Source: Gammaproteobacteria bacterium (lineage in GTDB: Bacteria > Pseudomonadota > Gammaproteobacteria > Thiohalomonadales > Thiohalomonadaceae). From it: a DNA stretch of 64,000 nt. Numbering within the stretch: position 1 is the first letter of the stretch; every line of letters begins with the position of its first letter. The DNA is taken from the NCBI GenBank assembly GCA_023228645.1, contig JALOAT010000007.1:1-64000 (forward strand), written 5' to 3'. Positions 31,577 to 39,230 of the stretch are shown here, piece by piece. Under the pieces are notes generated by a model that saw only the letters and a program-made list of their open reading frames with translations, ran no database searches and was not told the DNA's origin. A program made the position numbers and the translations under genes.

Positions 31577-32055
31577 CACTCGTCCTCCCACAACTCGTTT
31601 GCGGCCACGTCCGGGTCCCGGGACATGAGCCGCTGCAACCGGAGCTGTTCGATGATGGAAGCCACCCGCGTCGCCGCCCTGGCGCCCACCACGTCCGCAT
31701 CCTTGCGCGCCGGAAACAGGAATGTCCGGAACACCGATTCACCCCGGTAGTCCACCCAGACAAGGCTGCCCCAACGTGCGGACGGCCGCTCGCGGATGGT
31801 CAGATTGACCGCCCCGATATCGGGCGGCTCCTGCCAGTTGCTCACGAATCCCCGGTAAAAGGCATGGCCGATGAAGGTCACCGTCTGGTCGGTGATGACG
31901 CCGCCCAGATCGTCGCCATTCTTCAGGTCATCGATGCCCCGGGCAGGCGGGGCATGAATCAGGATCAGCAGCAGAAGGAAGGCCCAGGGCCTCACCCCAT
32001 CGCGCCCATCAGGCCGGTGCCCTCGCAGCCCCCCTTTCGCCCTACTTGCATCCAT
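31576..32055 (-). CDS. csgE: Curli secretion specificity factor CsgE
   Basis: 159 aa from ATG 32055 (E. coli CsgE 129). A long N-terminus precedes the signal peptide core (WAFLLLLILIHAPPARG). The mature protein carries the CsgE signature DQTVTFIGHAFYRGFVSNWQ, then NLTIRERPSARWGSLVWV and VFRTFLFPAR. CsgE caps the CsgG channel on the periplasmic side and selects curlin. An in-frame ATG at 32124 is possible, but neither start has a strong ribosome site and the true start may be nearer the hydrophobic core. Confidence 0.9.
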   Translation of the reverse strand: MDASRAKGGLRGHRPDGRDGVRPWAFLLLLILIHAPPARGIDDLKNGDDLGGVITDQTVTFIGHAFYRGFVSNWQEPPDIGAVNLTIRERPSARWGSLVWVDYRGESVFRTFLFPARKDADVVGARAATRVASIIEQLRLQRLMSRDPDVAANELWEDE

Positions 32056-32137
32056 CAAACGGGCATCCCCAGCGCGGATGGTGCCCCGCCTCGATGGCTG
32101 CGGCCTGACTCGCCAGCGGTGCATTGTTCAAAGCGGA

Positions 32138-32164
32138 CCTACCGTCATCTGTTTTGACGGTAGG
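32138..32164. promoter_or_regulatory. 10-bp inverted repeat upstream of the csgE operon
   Basis: CCTACCGTCA (32138-32147) and TGACGGTAGG (32155-32164) are exact complements across 7 bases. The dyad lies about 85 bases upstream of csgE ATG 32055 and 40 bases upstream of the tRNA-Leu promoter. It could be an operator for the curli operon or a terminator-like hairpin. Confidence 0.5.
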
Positions 32165-32203
32165 TAGAGAATAGTCGAGCGACCTTCGGATTCAACGTGG
32201 CTC

Positions 32204-32232
32204 TTGGTCCTGGCCAGCCCTTCCTCTATAAT
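32204..32232 (+). promoter_or_regulatory. Sigma-70 promoter of tRNA-Leu
   Basis: -35 TTGGTC (32204-32209), 17-base spacer, perfect -10 TATAAT (32227-32232), followed after 6 bases by a GC-rich discriminator-like stretch; the tRNA begins 14 bases after the -10. Confidence 0.8.
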
Positions 32233-32245
32233 CGCCCCTGCCCTT

Positions 32246-32332
32246 GCCGGGGTGGCGAAATTGGTAGACGCAGCAGACTCAAAATCTGCCGGGGGCAACC
32301 CCATGTCGGTTCGAGTCCGACCCTCGGCACCA
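32246..32332 (+). tRNA. tRNA-Leu (anticodon CAA)
   Basis: 87 nt including an encoded CCA. The acceptor stem GCCGGGG pairs with CCTCGGC. The D-arm starts GTGGCGAAATTGGTAGACGC, the anticodon stem GCAGA/TCTGC encloses CTCAAAA (anticodon CAA, reads UUG), then comes a long variable arm of the leucine class and a T-arm with GGTTCGAGTCC. It stands alone between the curli operon and a DUF2231 gene. No integrase or direct-repeat att site was seen beside it. Confidence 0.97.
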
Positions 32333-32543
32333 TCATCAAAATCCACGTTTGTGACACAGCCGGGTCGCGCTGCCATCGGCGGCGATGTTCGGAACCCGAT
32401 CCCGCGATCCATGCGCGGCGTGTCTACCCACGACGTGCCAAGACCTGCCCATGTTCGCTCGCCGTAGGAGCGGCCTCAGGCCGCGATTCTCCCACAGGTG
32501 ATTCAGTCTGCCGGGCTGAACCCGCCGAACAACACCCGAACCA

Positions 32544-33011
32544 CTAGGTGTCGTCTTCGATGACGCCGATCTTATGGCGATACGCCAGTTCACCGCCTGC
32601 CCAGCCGGTCAGCAGCAGCAGCGCGGTCATGGCGGCCGAGAGCACCAGTCCGGTCCCGCGCACGGTCTCGGTCGGCGCATCCCAGGAGTACAAGGTGCGT
32701 GCCAGGGCAAGCAGGAGCACCAGGGCGTTGCCGATGAAATGGATCCAGGCCATGCGATGGCTGCGCACTTGTGGGAGCGTAACGAAATCGGTGAATCCCA
32801 CCATGGCCGCGGCGACGCCGGTCACCAGGCCGGCCAGGGCCAGATATACCGACGACTGCGCCCAGTAGGCGTTACCGGTGCCGAGGAAGATGAGATCGGT
32901 CACCAGCACGCCGACCAGGAAGGCGATGGGAAACGGCACCAGCATGGGATGCACCGGATGGCCGGCGAGGGTGACGCGACTTCTCACGGCTTTATGCGGG
33001 TGTGCCTGCAT
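32544..33011 (-). CDS. DUF2231 family membrane protein
   Basis: 155 aa with four predicted membrane segments. It begins after an N-terminal GHPVHPMLVPFPIAFLVG block, the DUF2231 signature, with further helices around residues 55-75, 90-110 and 120-140. Histidines in the first motif and in SHRMAWIHFIGN suggest possible haem or metal binding, as proposed for some relatives. Start at ATG 33011 (MQAHPHKAV). It is divergent from corA. Function unknown. Confidence 0.8.
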   Translation of the reverse strand: MQAHPHKAVRSRVTLAGHPVHPMLVPFPIAFLVGVLVTDLIFLGTGNAYWAQSSVYLALAGLVTGVAAAMVGFTDFVTLPQVRSHRMAWIHFIGNALVLLLALARTLYSWDAPTETVRGTGLVLSAAMTALLLLTGWAGGELAYRHKIGVIEDDT

Positions 33012-33186
33012 GTTCCACCTCGCCGTTGTGCGTGCGCATTCCTGGAGTCCAGTGTAGACGCGTGCGCCTGGTGCCTCGATACGCGGCATGCGACGGTCGA
33101 CGTGCAGGAAATGGTCGACGGCAATTGGCCCGGCGCCCCGTCTGGATTATCCTAGCGGCCTCGCGACCAGCCACCCTGTCCCCCCA

Positions 33187-34134
33187 ATGCTGACTGCCTT
33201 CGCTCTGCAAGACCAGCGCCTCATCCAGATCCCGGCCGAAGAGTGCAGCGCCCGGATGAACAGCGCGTTATGGGTGGATCTGGTCGATCCGGATAACGAT
33301 GAGCGTGCCTTGGTGGAGGCGCGCTACCGGCAGCATCTGCCCGATCCGGACGAGGTGGAGGAAATCGAGGCCACCGCACGGTTCTTCGAGGATCAGGACG
33401 GCCTGCACATCCACTCCCTGTTCCTGCACGACGTACAGGGACGTCCGCGCAATTCCACCGTGGCGTTCACGCTCGGCGCCGAACGCCTGGTCACCCTGCA
33501 CGATCACCCCATTCCGGTATTCCGTCTGCTGCGCCTGCGCTCGCGACGCGAGGCCGGATTGGTGAGCGATCCGCTGTCCATTTTCATGGCCCTGTTCGAG
33601 ACCAAGGTGGAGGATCTGGCTGATGTCCTCGAACAGCTCTATCACGGGCTCGAGAAGGTCAGCCGTCGGGTGCTCGAAGACAAGGAAGTGGATCTGGAGA
33701 ACGTCATCGATCAGCTTGCCCATCACGAGGACGTGAACGGCAAGGTGAGGCTATGCCTCATGGATACCCAGCGTGCGCTTTCCTATCTGCTGCGCAAAGG
33801 CCGCCTCAATGCGGAACAGGCCGACCACGTGCGCGAGATGCTGCGCGATGTGGATTCCCTGCTGCCCCACAGCGCGTTCCTGTTCGAAAAGGTGAACTTC
33901 CTCATGGATGCCACCCAGAACTTCACCGCTATCGAACAGAGCAAGATCATCAAGATTTTCTCCATCGCCGCCGTGGTGTTCCTGCCCCCGACGCTGGTGG
34001 CCAGTATCTACGGGATGAACTTCCGGCACCTGCCGGAACTCGAGTGGGTCTACGGTTATCCCCTGGCCCTCGGCCTGATGGTCTTGGCGGGTCTTGCGCC
34101 CTATTGGTATTTCAAGCGTAAGGACTGGCTGTAG
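33187..34134 (+). CDS. corA: CorA-family magnesium/divalent cation transporter
   Basis: 315 aa. A long cytoplasmic domain (1-250) ends in a stalk helix, followed by two C-terminal membrane helices. The first ends in YGMNF, the invariant GMN selectivity motif, and the C-terminus carries the basic WYFKRKDWL. It forms a pentameric channel for Mg2+ and sometimes Co2+ or Ni2+. The ATG at 33187 gives the family-like start MLTAFALQD. It is monocistronic and followed by intergenic repeats. Confidence 0.93.
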   Translation: MLTAFALQDQRLIQIPAEECSARMNSALWVDLVDPDNDERALVEARYRQHLPDPDEVEEIEATARFFEDQDGLHIHSLFLHDVQGRPRNSTVAFTLGAERLVTLHDHPIPVFRLLRLRSRREAGLVSDPLSIFMALFETKVEDLADVLEQLYHGLEKVSRRVLEDKEVDLENVIDQLAHHEDVNGKVRLCLMDTQRALSYLLRKGRLNAEQADHVREMLRDVDSLLPHSAFLFEKVNFLMDATQNFTAIEQSKIIKIFSIAAVVFLPPTLVASIYGMNFRHLPELEWVYGYPLALGLMVLAGLAPYWYFKRKDWL

Positions 34135-34176
34135 GGCGCGCAGAATCCCCGCGCTCAGTTCACGCGTCGGGGGATT

Positions 34177-34250
34177 CCCGGATTACGCTGCGCTTTATCC
34201 GGGGCTACGTGACGCCCTCTGCATCTCTGCGTTTGGGCCGTTTTCTTCCT
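34177..34250. repeat. Dispersed intergenic repeat units after corA
   Basis: CCCGGATTACGCTGCGCTTT continuing to GGGGCTAC (34177-34208) is a unit of the CCCGGATTCCGC family, also at 42942-42973 and inverted at 28478 and 28612. CTCTGCATCTCTGCGTTTGG then GCCGTTTTCTTC (34219-34250) matches the outer end of the GCAAAGG/GCAGAG arm family. Their adjacency recurs at 42890-42973 in the opposite order. Confidence 0.65.
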
Positions 34251-34322
34251 GGCCACGGTCACTTCGCGTGTGGAACCGTCTAGCCTTTCGGGAGACCGTT
34301 CGGGTTTCTCGAGGAGCTGACC

Positions 34323-35708
34323 ATGTCAGCTGTGCAACGGTGGGCGCCCGCACTTCTGTTCTGGCTGACCCTGATGGGCCCCGTTGGATCGGCCGCCCAG
34401 GCGCAGCCCGATTTCACGCAATTGGTGGAGCGCTACGGTTCGGCGGTGGTGAGTATCAACGCCGAGGCGGCGGTCGGCGGCGGCTACGGTCAGATGCCGT
34501 TCCCCGAAGACAGTCCCTTCTTCGATTATTTCCGCCGTTTCTTCGAGACACCGCCCGGCCAGGGGCCGCAGATGCGCCCGGAAGTATCCATGGGCTCGGG
34601 TTTCATCATTTCCCAGGACGGCTTCATCATCACCAACGCCCACGTGCTGGAAGGCGCCAGGACGGTCACCATCGGCCTGCACGATCAGCGTGAATTGAAG
34701 GCCAAGGTAATCGGTGTCGACCAGCCTACCGACATCGCGCTGCTCAAGGTGGATGCGCGCAACCTGCCGGTGGTGCGGCTCGGCGACTCCAACCGGCTGC
34801 GTGTGGGCCAATGGGTGCTTGCCATCGGCTCACCGTTCGGCCTCGAACAGACGGCGACGCAAGGCATCATCAGCGCCCTGGGCCGCGCCCTGCCCGGTGA
34901 TTCCTACGTGCCCTTCATTCAGACCGACGCCGCGGTGAACCCGGGCAATTCCGGCGGACCGTTGTTCGATCTGGATGGGCGGGTGATTGGCGTGAACTCG
35001 CAGATCTACAGCAACAGCGGCGGCTACATGGGTGTGTCCTTCGCGATTCCGGTCAATGTAGCCATGGACGTGGTGGAGCAGCTCAAGACCACCGGCAAGG
35101 TGGAGCGCGGCTGGCTGGGCGTGCTGGTGCAGGATGTCACGCCGGACCTGGCCAAATCCTTCGGCCTGCGGCAGGCACAGGGTGCACTGGTCAGCCGCGT
35201 GCTCGAAAAAGGTCCCGCAGGCAATGCCGGCATCGAGGTGGGTGATGTGATCATCGCCTATAACGGCAAACCGATCCGCCGTTCCAGCGATCTCCCGCCG
35301 CTGGTGGCACGCACCCGCCCGGGCCAAACCGCCACACTGACGGTGGTGCGCCAAGGCAAGTCCCGCGACGTGAAGCTCACGGTGGAGCAGCTGCCCGAAG
35401 CGCCCGAAGCGCAGGCGCCCACGGCGCCGCCGCCGGGGCGGCTGGGCATCACGGTGGGACCGCTGCCGCCGGCGCTCGCCAGTGAAACGCAGGGCGTGCT
35501 GGTGCTCGGTGTCGGCGACGGCCCGGCGGTGCGTGCGGGGATCCGCGAGGGCGACATCATCCAGCGCGTCGACAACACCGCCGTGAAGAGCCCCGAGGAA
35601 TTCGAACGGCTGGTGGAAAAACTACCGGCGGAACAGCCCATCCCGGTGCTTATCGCCCGCGACGGTGACAGCTACTTCGTCACCCTCACCCTGCCGCCCA
35701 TCCCGTGA
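34323..35708 (+). CDS. DegP/DegQ/MucD-family periplasmic serine endoprotease
   Basis: 461 aa with a signal peptide (to about AQAQ, residue 28). The trypsin-like domain has H107 (ITNAHVLEG), D137 (TDIALLKVD) and S210 (GNSGGPLF), all catalytic residues intact, followed by two PDZ domains (about 265-360 and 375-455; GWLGVLVQDVTPDLAKSFGL begins the first). It degrades or refolds damaged envelope proteins. Length and the PFFDYFRRFF segment near residue 65 (PFPEDSPFFDYF) fit the DegQ/MucD group. It is a plausible quality-control partner for the many secreted proteins of this window. Confidence 0.94.
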   Translation: MSAVQRWAPALLFWLTLMGPVGSAAQAQPDFTQLVERYGSAVVSINAEAAVGGGYGQMPFPEDSPFFDYFRRFFETPPGQGPQMRPEVSMGSGFIISQDGFIITNAHVLEGARTVTIGLHDQRELKAKVIGVDQPTDIALLKVDARNLPVVRLGDSNRLRVGQWVLAIGSPFGLEQTATQGIISALGRALPGDSYVPFIQTDAAVNPGNSGGPLFDLDGRVIGVNSQIYSNSGGYMGVSFAIPVNVAMDVVEQLKTTGKVERGWLGVLVQDVTPDLAKSFGLRQAQGALVSRVLEKGPAGNAGIEVGDVIIAYNGKPIRRSSDLPPLVARTRPGQTATLTVVRQGKSRDVKLTVEQLPEAPEAQAPTAPPPGRLGITVGPLPPALASETQGVLVLGVGDGPAVRAGIREGDIIQRVDNTAVKSPEEFERLVEKLPAEQPIPVLIARDGDSYFVTLTLPPIP

Positions 35709-35712
35709 TCGC

Positions 35713-36046
35713 CGCGGGCGGAAGAAAAAGCATTCGCACGGGGCACACGGAGAACACGGGGAACACGGGGAACACGGGGAACATGGGGAAAGATCCTAAG
35801 GACAGCAGGCTGCGAAGCAATCTTCTTCAATGGTCGAGCAATAGCTTGGAGATTATTCGCTGCGGTCACCCTTCGGGGCTGCCCTGCGGGCGTTCTGCAC
35901 TCGCAGGCTCGCTGGTGCCGCGTCGCTGCGCTCGTCGCAATGACGAATAAATCAGCGGCTCCCCTTTGGAGGGCTACTCTCACAGAAAAATCGATTACCC
36001 CGTGTTCCCCGTGTGCCCCGTGCGAATGCTTTTTCTTCCGCCCGCG
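35713..36046. repeat. 334-bp MITE-like element with near-perfect 46-bp terminal inverted repeats
   Basis: 35713-35758 matches the reverse complement of 36001-36046 at 45 of 46 positions; the arms begin CGCGGGCGGAAGAAAAAGCA and run into CACGGGG/CACACGG units. The left arm continues with four GAACACGGG units. The inner part holds a CATTGCGACGAGCGCAGCGA segment of a common gammaproteobacterial repeat. It fills the whole 339-base gap between the convergent degP and malQ stops; no gene is visible in it. No transposase is present. Confidence 0.85.
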
Positions 36047-36047
36047 C

Positions 36048-37532
36048 TCAAGGCTGATTGAGGCGATCGTAGATCTCGGCCATGCGGCGCAGCCGTCCCG
36101 CCAAGTCGGCCGGAACCTGGTCCCAGGTGAAGCGCCACTGCCAGTTGCCGTTCTCGGTGCCCGGCGTGTTCATGCGGTGCTCGCTGCCGAGCCCGAGAAT
36201 GTCCTGCATGGGCACTACCGCCATGCGCGCCACCGACTGATAGACGGCGATGATGAGCGGCCAGGGCATAGGTTCGCAGGGGCCGCCCAGATATTCCTGA
36301 ATGTAATCCCGTTGCGCCTCGTTCAACCCCGCGTACCAGCCGAGCGTGGTGTTGTTGTCGTGCGTTCCCGTGTAGATCACGCAGTTGTGTTCGTGATGAT
36401 GGGGCAAGTAGGGGTTGGTGGGGCCGCCGTCGAAGGCGAACTGCAGTATCTTCATGCCCGGCAGGGCCCACTTGATGCGCAGCGCATCCACTTCCTCGGT
36501 AATGACGCCGAGATCTTCGGCGACCAAGGGCAGCGGGTCGAAGCGCTGGTGCAAGGCCTGGAACAGGGCGTCGCCCGGTGCCTTCACCCAGCGCCCCCTG
36601 ATGGCGGTCTCTTCGATGGCCGGCACTTCCCAATAGGATTCGAAGCCGCGGAAATGATCCACGCGCACCAGATCAAACAGGTCGATCTGACTCTCCATAC
36701 GCTGCTGCCACCAGGCGAACCCGTCGGCTTCCATGGCTTGCCAGTCGTAGTGCGGATTGCCCCAGCGTTGCCCGGTGGCGGAGTAATAATCCGGCGGCAC
36801 GCCGGCCACTACGATGGGATGGCCCTGTACGTCCAGTTGGAAATATTCGCGCTGCGCCCACACGTCGGCGCTGTCGTGGGCGACGAAAATGGGCATGTCG
36901 CCGAACAGGATGATGCCTTGCTGATGGGCATAGGCCTTCAGGGTGTGCCATTGGCGATAGAAGACGAATTGCTCGAAACGCACATCCTCCACCGCGCTGG
37001 CATGCGTGCGGTGCGCCTCGGCAAGGGCGGCCGGAGCACGGTCGCGCAGCGGGGCCGGCCAGTCGGTCCAGGCCGCCTGGTGGTAGGCGGCCTTGAGCGC
37101 CGAATACAGGGCGAAGTCGTTCAGCCAGTGCTCGTTGGCCTGCTTGAAGCGGGCGAACTCCATTCCTTCGGTGGGGTCATTGCGCTTGCGAAACAGCACG
37201 TGGGCATGGCGCACGAGATCGAGACGCGCGTCCACGCCAGGCCGCGGGTCCGCGTCGAGCCATCCCCAGCTGCGCAAGGTCTCCACGCTGATGAGATGCG
37301 GATTGCCGGCGTGCGCCGAGAAACACTGATAGGGCGAACCGCCGTTGGTCGGACCGAGCGGCAGCAGCTGCCACACGCTGAAACCGGCGGCGGCAAGAAA
37401 GTTGATGAAGTTGTAGGCCTCGGCGCCCAGATCACCGTTGCCCCACGGGCCCGGCAGGGAGGTCGGGTGCAACAACAGGCCGGCACGCCGGCGCATGAGT
37501 GGGCTGTGCTCGCTGGCGCATCGACGATCCAA
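36048..37532 (-). CDS. malQ: 4-alpha-glucanotransferase (amylomaltase, GH77)
   Basis: 494 aa. The GH77 landmarks are visible: RRAGLLLHPTSLPGPWG at the start, RVDHFRGF with the nucleophile aspartate, VAEDLGVIT with the acid/base glutamate, and YTGTHDNNTTLGWY with the transition-state aspartate. It transfers glucan chains between malto-oligosaccharides, working with glycogen enzymes. I chose TTG 37532 because AGGAG lies 6 bases upstream and it directly follows the stop of the GH57 gene; ATG 37496 (482 aa) has no ribosome site but is also possible. Confidence 0.94.
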   Translation of the reverse strand: MDRRCASEHSPLMRRRAGLLLHPTSLPGPWGNGDLGAEAYNFINFLAAAGFSVWQLLPLGPTNGGSPYQCFSAHAGNPHLISVETLRSWGWLDADPRPGVDARLDLVRHAHVLFRKRNDPTEGMEFARFKQANEHWLNDFALYSALKAAYHQAAWTDWPAPLRDRAPAALAEAHRTHASAVEDVRFEQFVFYRQWHTLKAYAHQQGIILFGDMPIFVAHDSADVWAQREYFQLDVQGHPIVVAGVPPDYYSATGQRWGNPHYDWQAMEADGFAWWQQRMESQIDLFDLVRVDHFRGFESYWEVPAIEETAIRGRWVKAPGDALFQALHQRFDPLPLVAEDLGVITEEVDALRIKWALPGMKILQFAFDGGPTNPYLPHHHEHNCVIYTGTHDNNTTLGWYAGLNEAQRDYIQEYLGGPCEPMPWPLIIAVYQSVARMAVVPMQDILGLGSEHRMNTPGTENGNWQWRFTWDQVPADLAGRLRRMAEIYDRLNQP

Positions 37533-39230
37533 TCAGGACTCCTGACCGCGGCGCATGACGCCACCCATTTGCGGAGCGCCGCCGCCCTGGGAGATGGGCC
37601 GGGTGAGCGAGTCGGGCGACTCTTCCCCGATGAGTCGATAGAGATCGGCCAGGTGCATGCGGTAAAGGCGTTCGAAGTCGCGCACGGAATCGGGAGGATT
37701 ATAGTCGCCGAACCACCAGAACCAATCGGATCCCTCACAGATGGCGAGCTGGCGTTCGGCCCGCGTGAGGCGCTCACCGGTGAGCCGGCCGGATGTCACT
37801 GCCGCGTCGAAGGCGCGCTTGGCCTCGCCGAGCAGGTCCCAGCCACGGTTCTTGTCACGTTCGCCGATCCAGGTGGAGAACGTACCGTACACCCAGCTGC
37901 CCGCCACGAGGTGCGGCAGTTCGGCAGCCTTGGGGCGACCCGCCAGAAACTCGCTGAAGGTGGTCAGCTTGAATTTCGGATGATCCGCCAGGCGACGGTA
38001 CAACGCGCTGAGGAAGTGATAGCCGTTTTCCGGGTAATACTCCCAGGCATTCTCGCCGTCGAGAATGATGGATACCACGCGCCCAGGCTCGCCGGCGCAG
38101 GCCTTGTCGATGTTCTCCAGGTGGTGCACGAGATTGTTCACGGCGTCGTCTGCATGCCAATCCGCATAGCTGAAGCCGATGAGATCGGACAGGCCGTCGT
38201 CGCGGAAAAAGCAGTCGATCTCGGCACCCGTCACGCGATAGGCGTGGTGGATGCACTGGAGATTTTCCATGCCTGCACGGTGCAGGCTGTTGCGCAGCAC
38301 GCCGCCGCCGGTGCCCGCCCACTGGAAGCCGGCCTCCGCAAGGACCTTCAGGGTCGCGTCGCTCACACTGCCTTCGGCGGGCCAGCAACCGATTGGGCGA
38401 AAACCGAAGTGGGCCTCGAAAACCCGCAGTCCTTCCTCCACGTGCCAGCGCGCCCGCTCCGTACCACCGGGATAGGCGCTGAGCAGCGGCAGGGTAGCGT
38501 CGGGCATGGCCTCGTGCGCCGACCGCAGGTCCAGCAGCAGCGGCAGGATGGGGTGGGCGTAGGGTGTAACTGAAAGTTCGATCTGTCCTTGCTCGGCGAG
38601 GGTGCGATAGCGGGGCAGCACGCTCTCGATGAGTTCGCCGATCACCTCCAGCAAGATACGCCGATCATGTTGTGTAAACATGCGTCGCTTGGCTACGAGG
38701 GTGTGTACCCGGGCGTCGTCGCGCCGCACGGTCTCGCCCAGCCAGGCGAGGTGATACCAGACCAGCAGGTCGACGAGGAACTGCTCGTCGAAATAGAGCA
38801 CCGCCTGGGTGTTGTTGACCACGCAGTCCGCCATGTCGGCGAGCAGCTGGTAGGCAGGAAAACGGTCGATCAGGCGCTTGCGGTTGGCACGCAGGCAGGC
38901 CTTGACCAGCGTTGCGCGCGGCTCCGCCTCGGTCGGCAGCGCCGACATCACCAACGCCGCGAGCAGCGGATCGCGCAGTCCCTCGCCGTCCCGAAGGAAG
39001 TCGCGGATCTGTTGCGCGTAGTCGTCGAGCTGCTCAAGCAGGATCGGCGCGAAGTTCACCACCGCACGAGCCTCGGGCACCTCCGCGATGATCGCGGCCA
39101 TGTCCACGTAGTCTTTGATGGCGTGCAGATAAGTCCACGGCAGCTGGTAGTTCCCGCCCTCCCGTTCCTGATAGTAGGGCTGGTGCATGTGCCAGCACAG
39201 CACCACCGGCAGACGACCGTCATCGGACAT
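37533..39230 (-). CDS. Glycoside hydrolase family 57 alpha-glucan-active enzyme
   Basis: 565 aa. It begins with VVLCWHMHQPYYQ, the first conserved GH57 region (HQP), followed by WTYLHAIKDYVDMAAII. Later blocks include RPIGCWPAEGSVSD and VSIILDGENAWEYY, which hold candidate catalytic acidic residues of the family. GH57 members are amylases, 4-alpha-glucanotransferases, branching enzymes or amylopullulanases; the exact activity cannot be read here. It overlaps glgC by 11 bases and abuts malQ, so it likely acts in glycogen remodelling. Confidence 0.88.
   Translation of the reverse strand: MSDDGRLPVVLCWHMHQPYYQEREGGNYQLPWTYLHAIKDYVDMAAIIAEVPEARAVVNFAPILLEQLDDYAQQIRDFLRDGEGLRDPLLAALVMSALPTEAEPRATLVKACLRANRKRLIDRFPAYQLLADMADCVVNNTQAVLYFDEQFLVDLLVWYHLAWLGETVRRDDARVHTLVAKRRMFTQHDRRILLEVIGELIESVLPRYRTLAEQGQIELSVTPYAHPILPLLLDLRSAHEAMPDATLPLLSAYPGGTERARWHVEEGLRVFEAHFGFRPIGCWPAEGSVSDATLKVLAEAGFQWAGTGGGVLRNSLHRAGMENLQCIHHAYRVTGAEIDCFFRDDGLSDLIGFSYADWHADDAVNNLVHHLENIDKACAGEPGRVVSIILDGENAWEYYPENGYHFLSALYRRLADHPKFKLTTFSEFLAGRPKAAELPHLVAGSWVYGTFSTWIGERDKNRGWDLLGEAKRAFDAAVTSGRLTGERLTRAERQLAICEGSDWFWWFGDYNPPDSVRDFERLYRMHLADLYRLIGEESPDSLTRPISQGGGAPQMGGVMRRGQES

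Noticed and set aside
32246..32332. tRNA-Leu as an integration site for the curli/oxidase region
   Set aside because: No integrase, no duplicated 3' tRNA fragment and no base-composition break were seen on either side.
34323..35708. DegP-like protease as part of the oxidase system
   Set aside because: It lies beyond tRNA-Leu, DUF2231 and corA, is transcribed alone and is a general envelope-quality protease found in most gammaproteobacteria.
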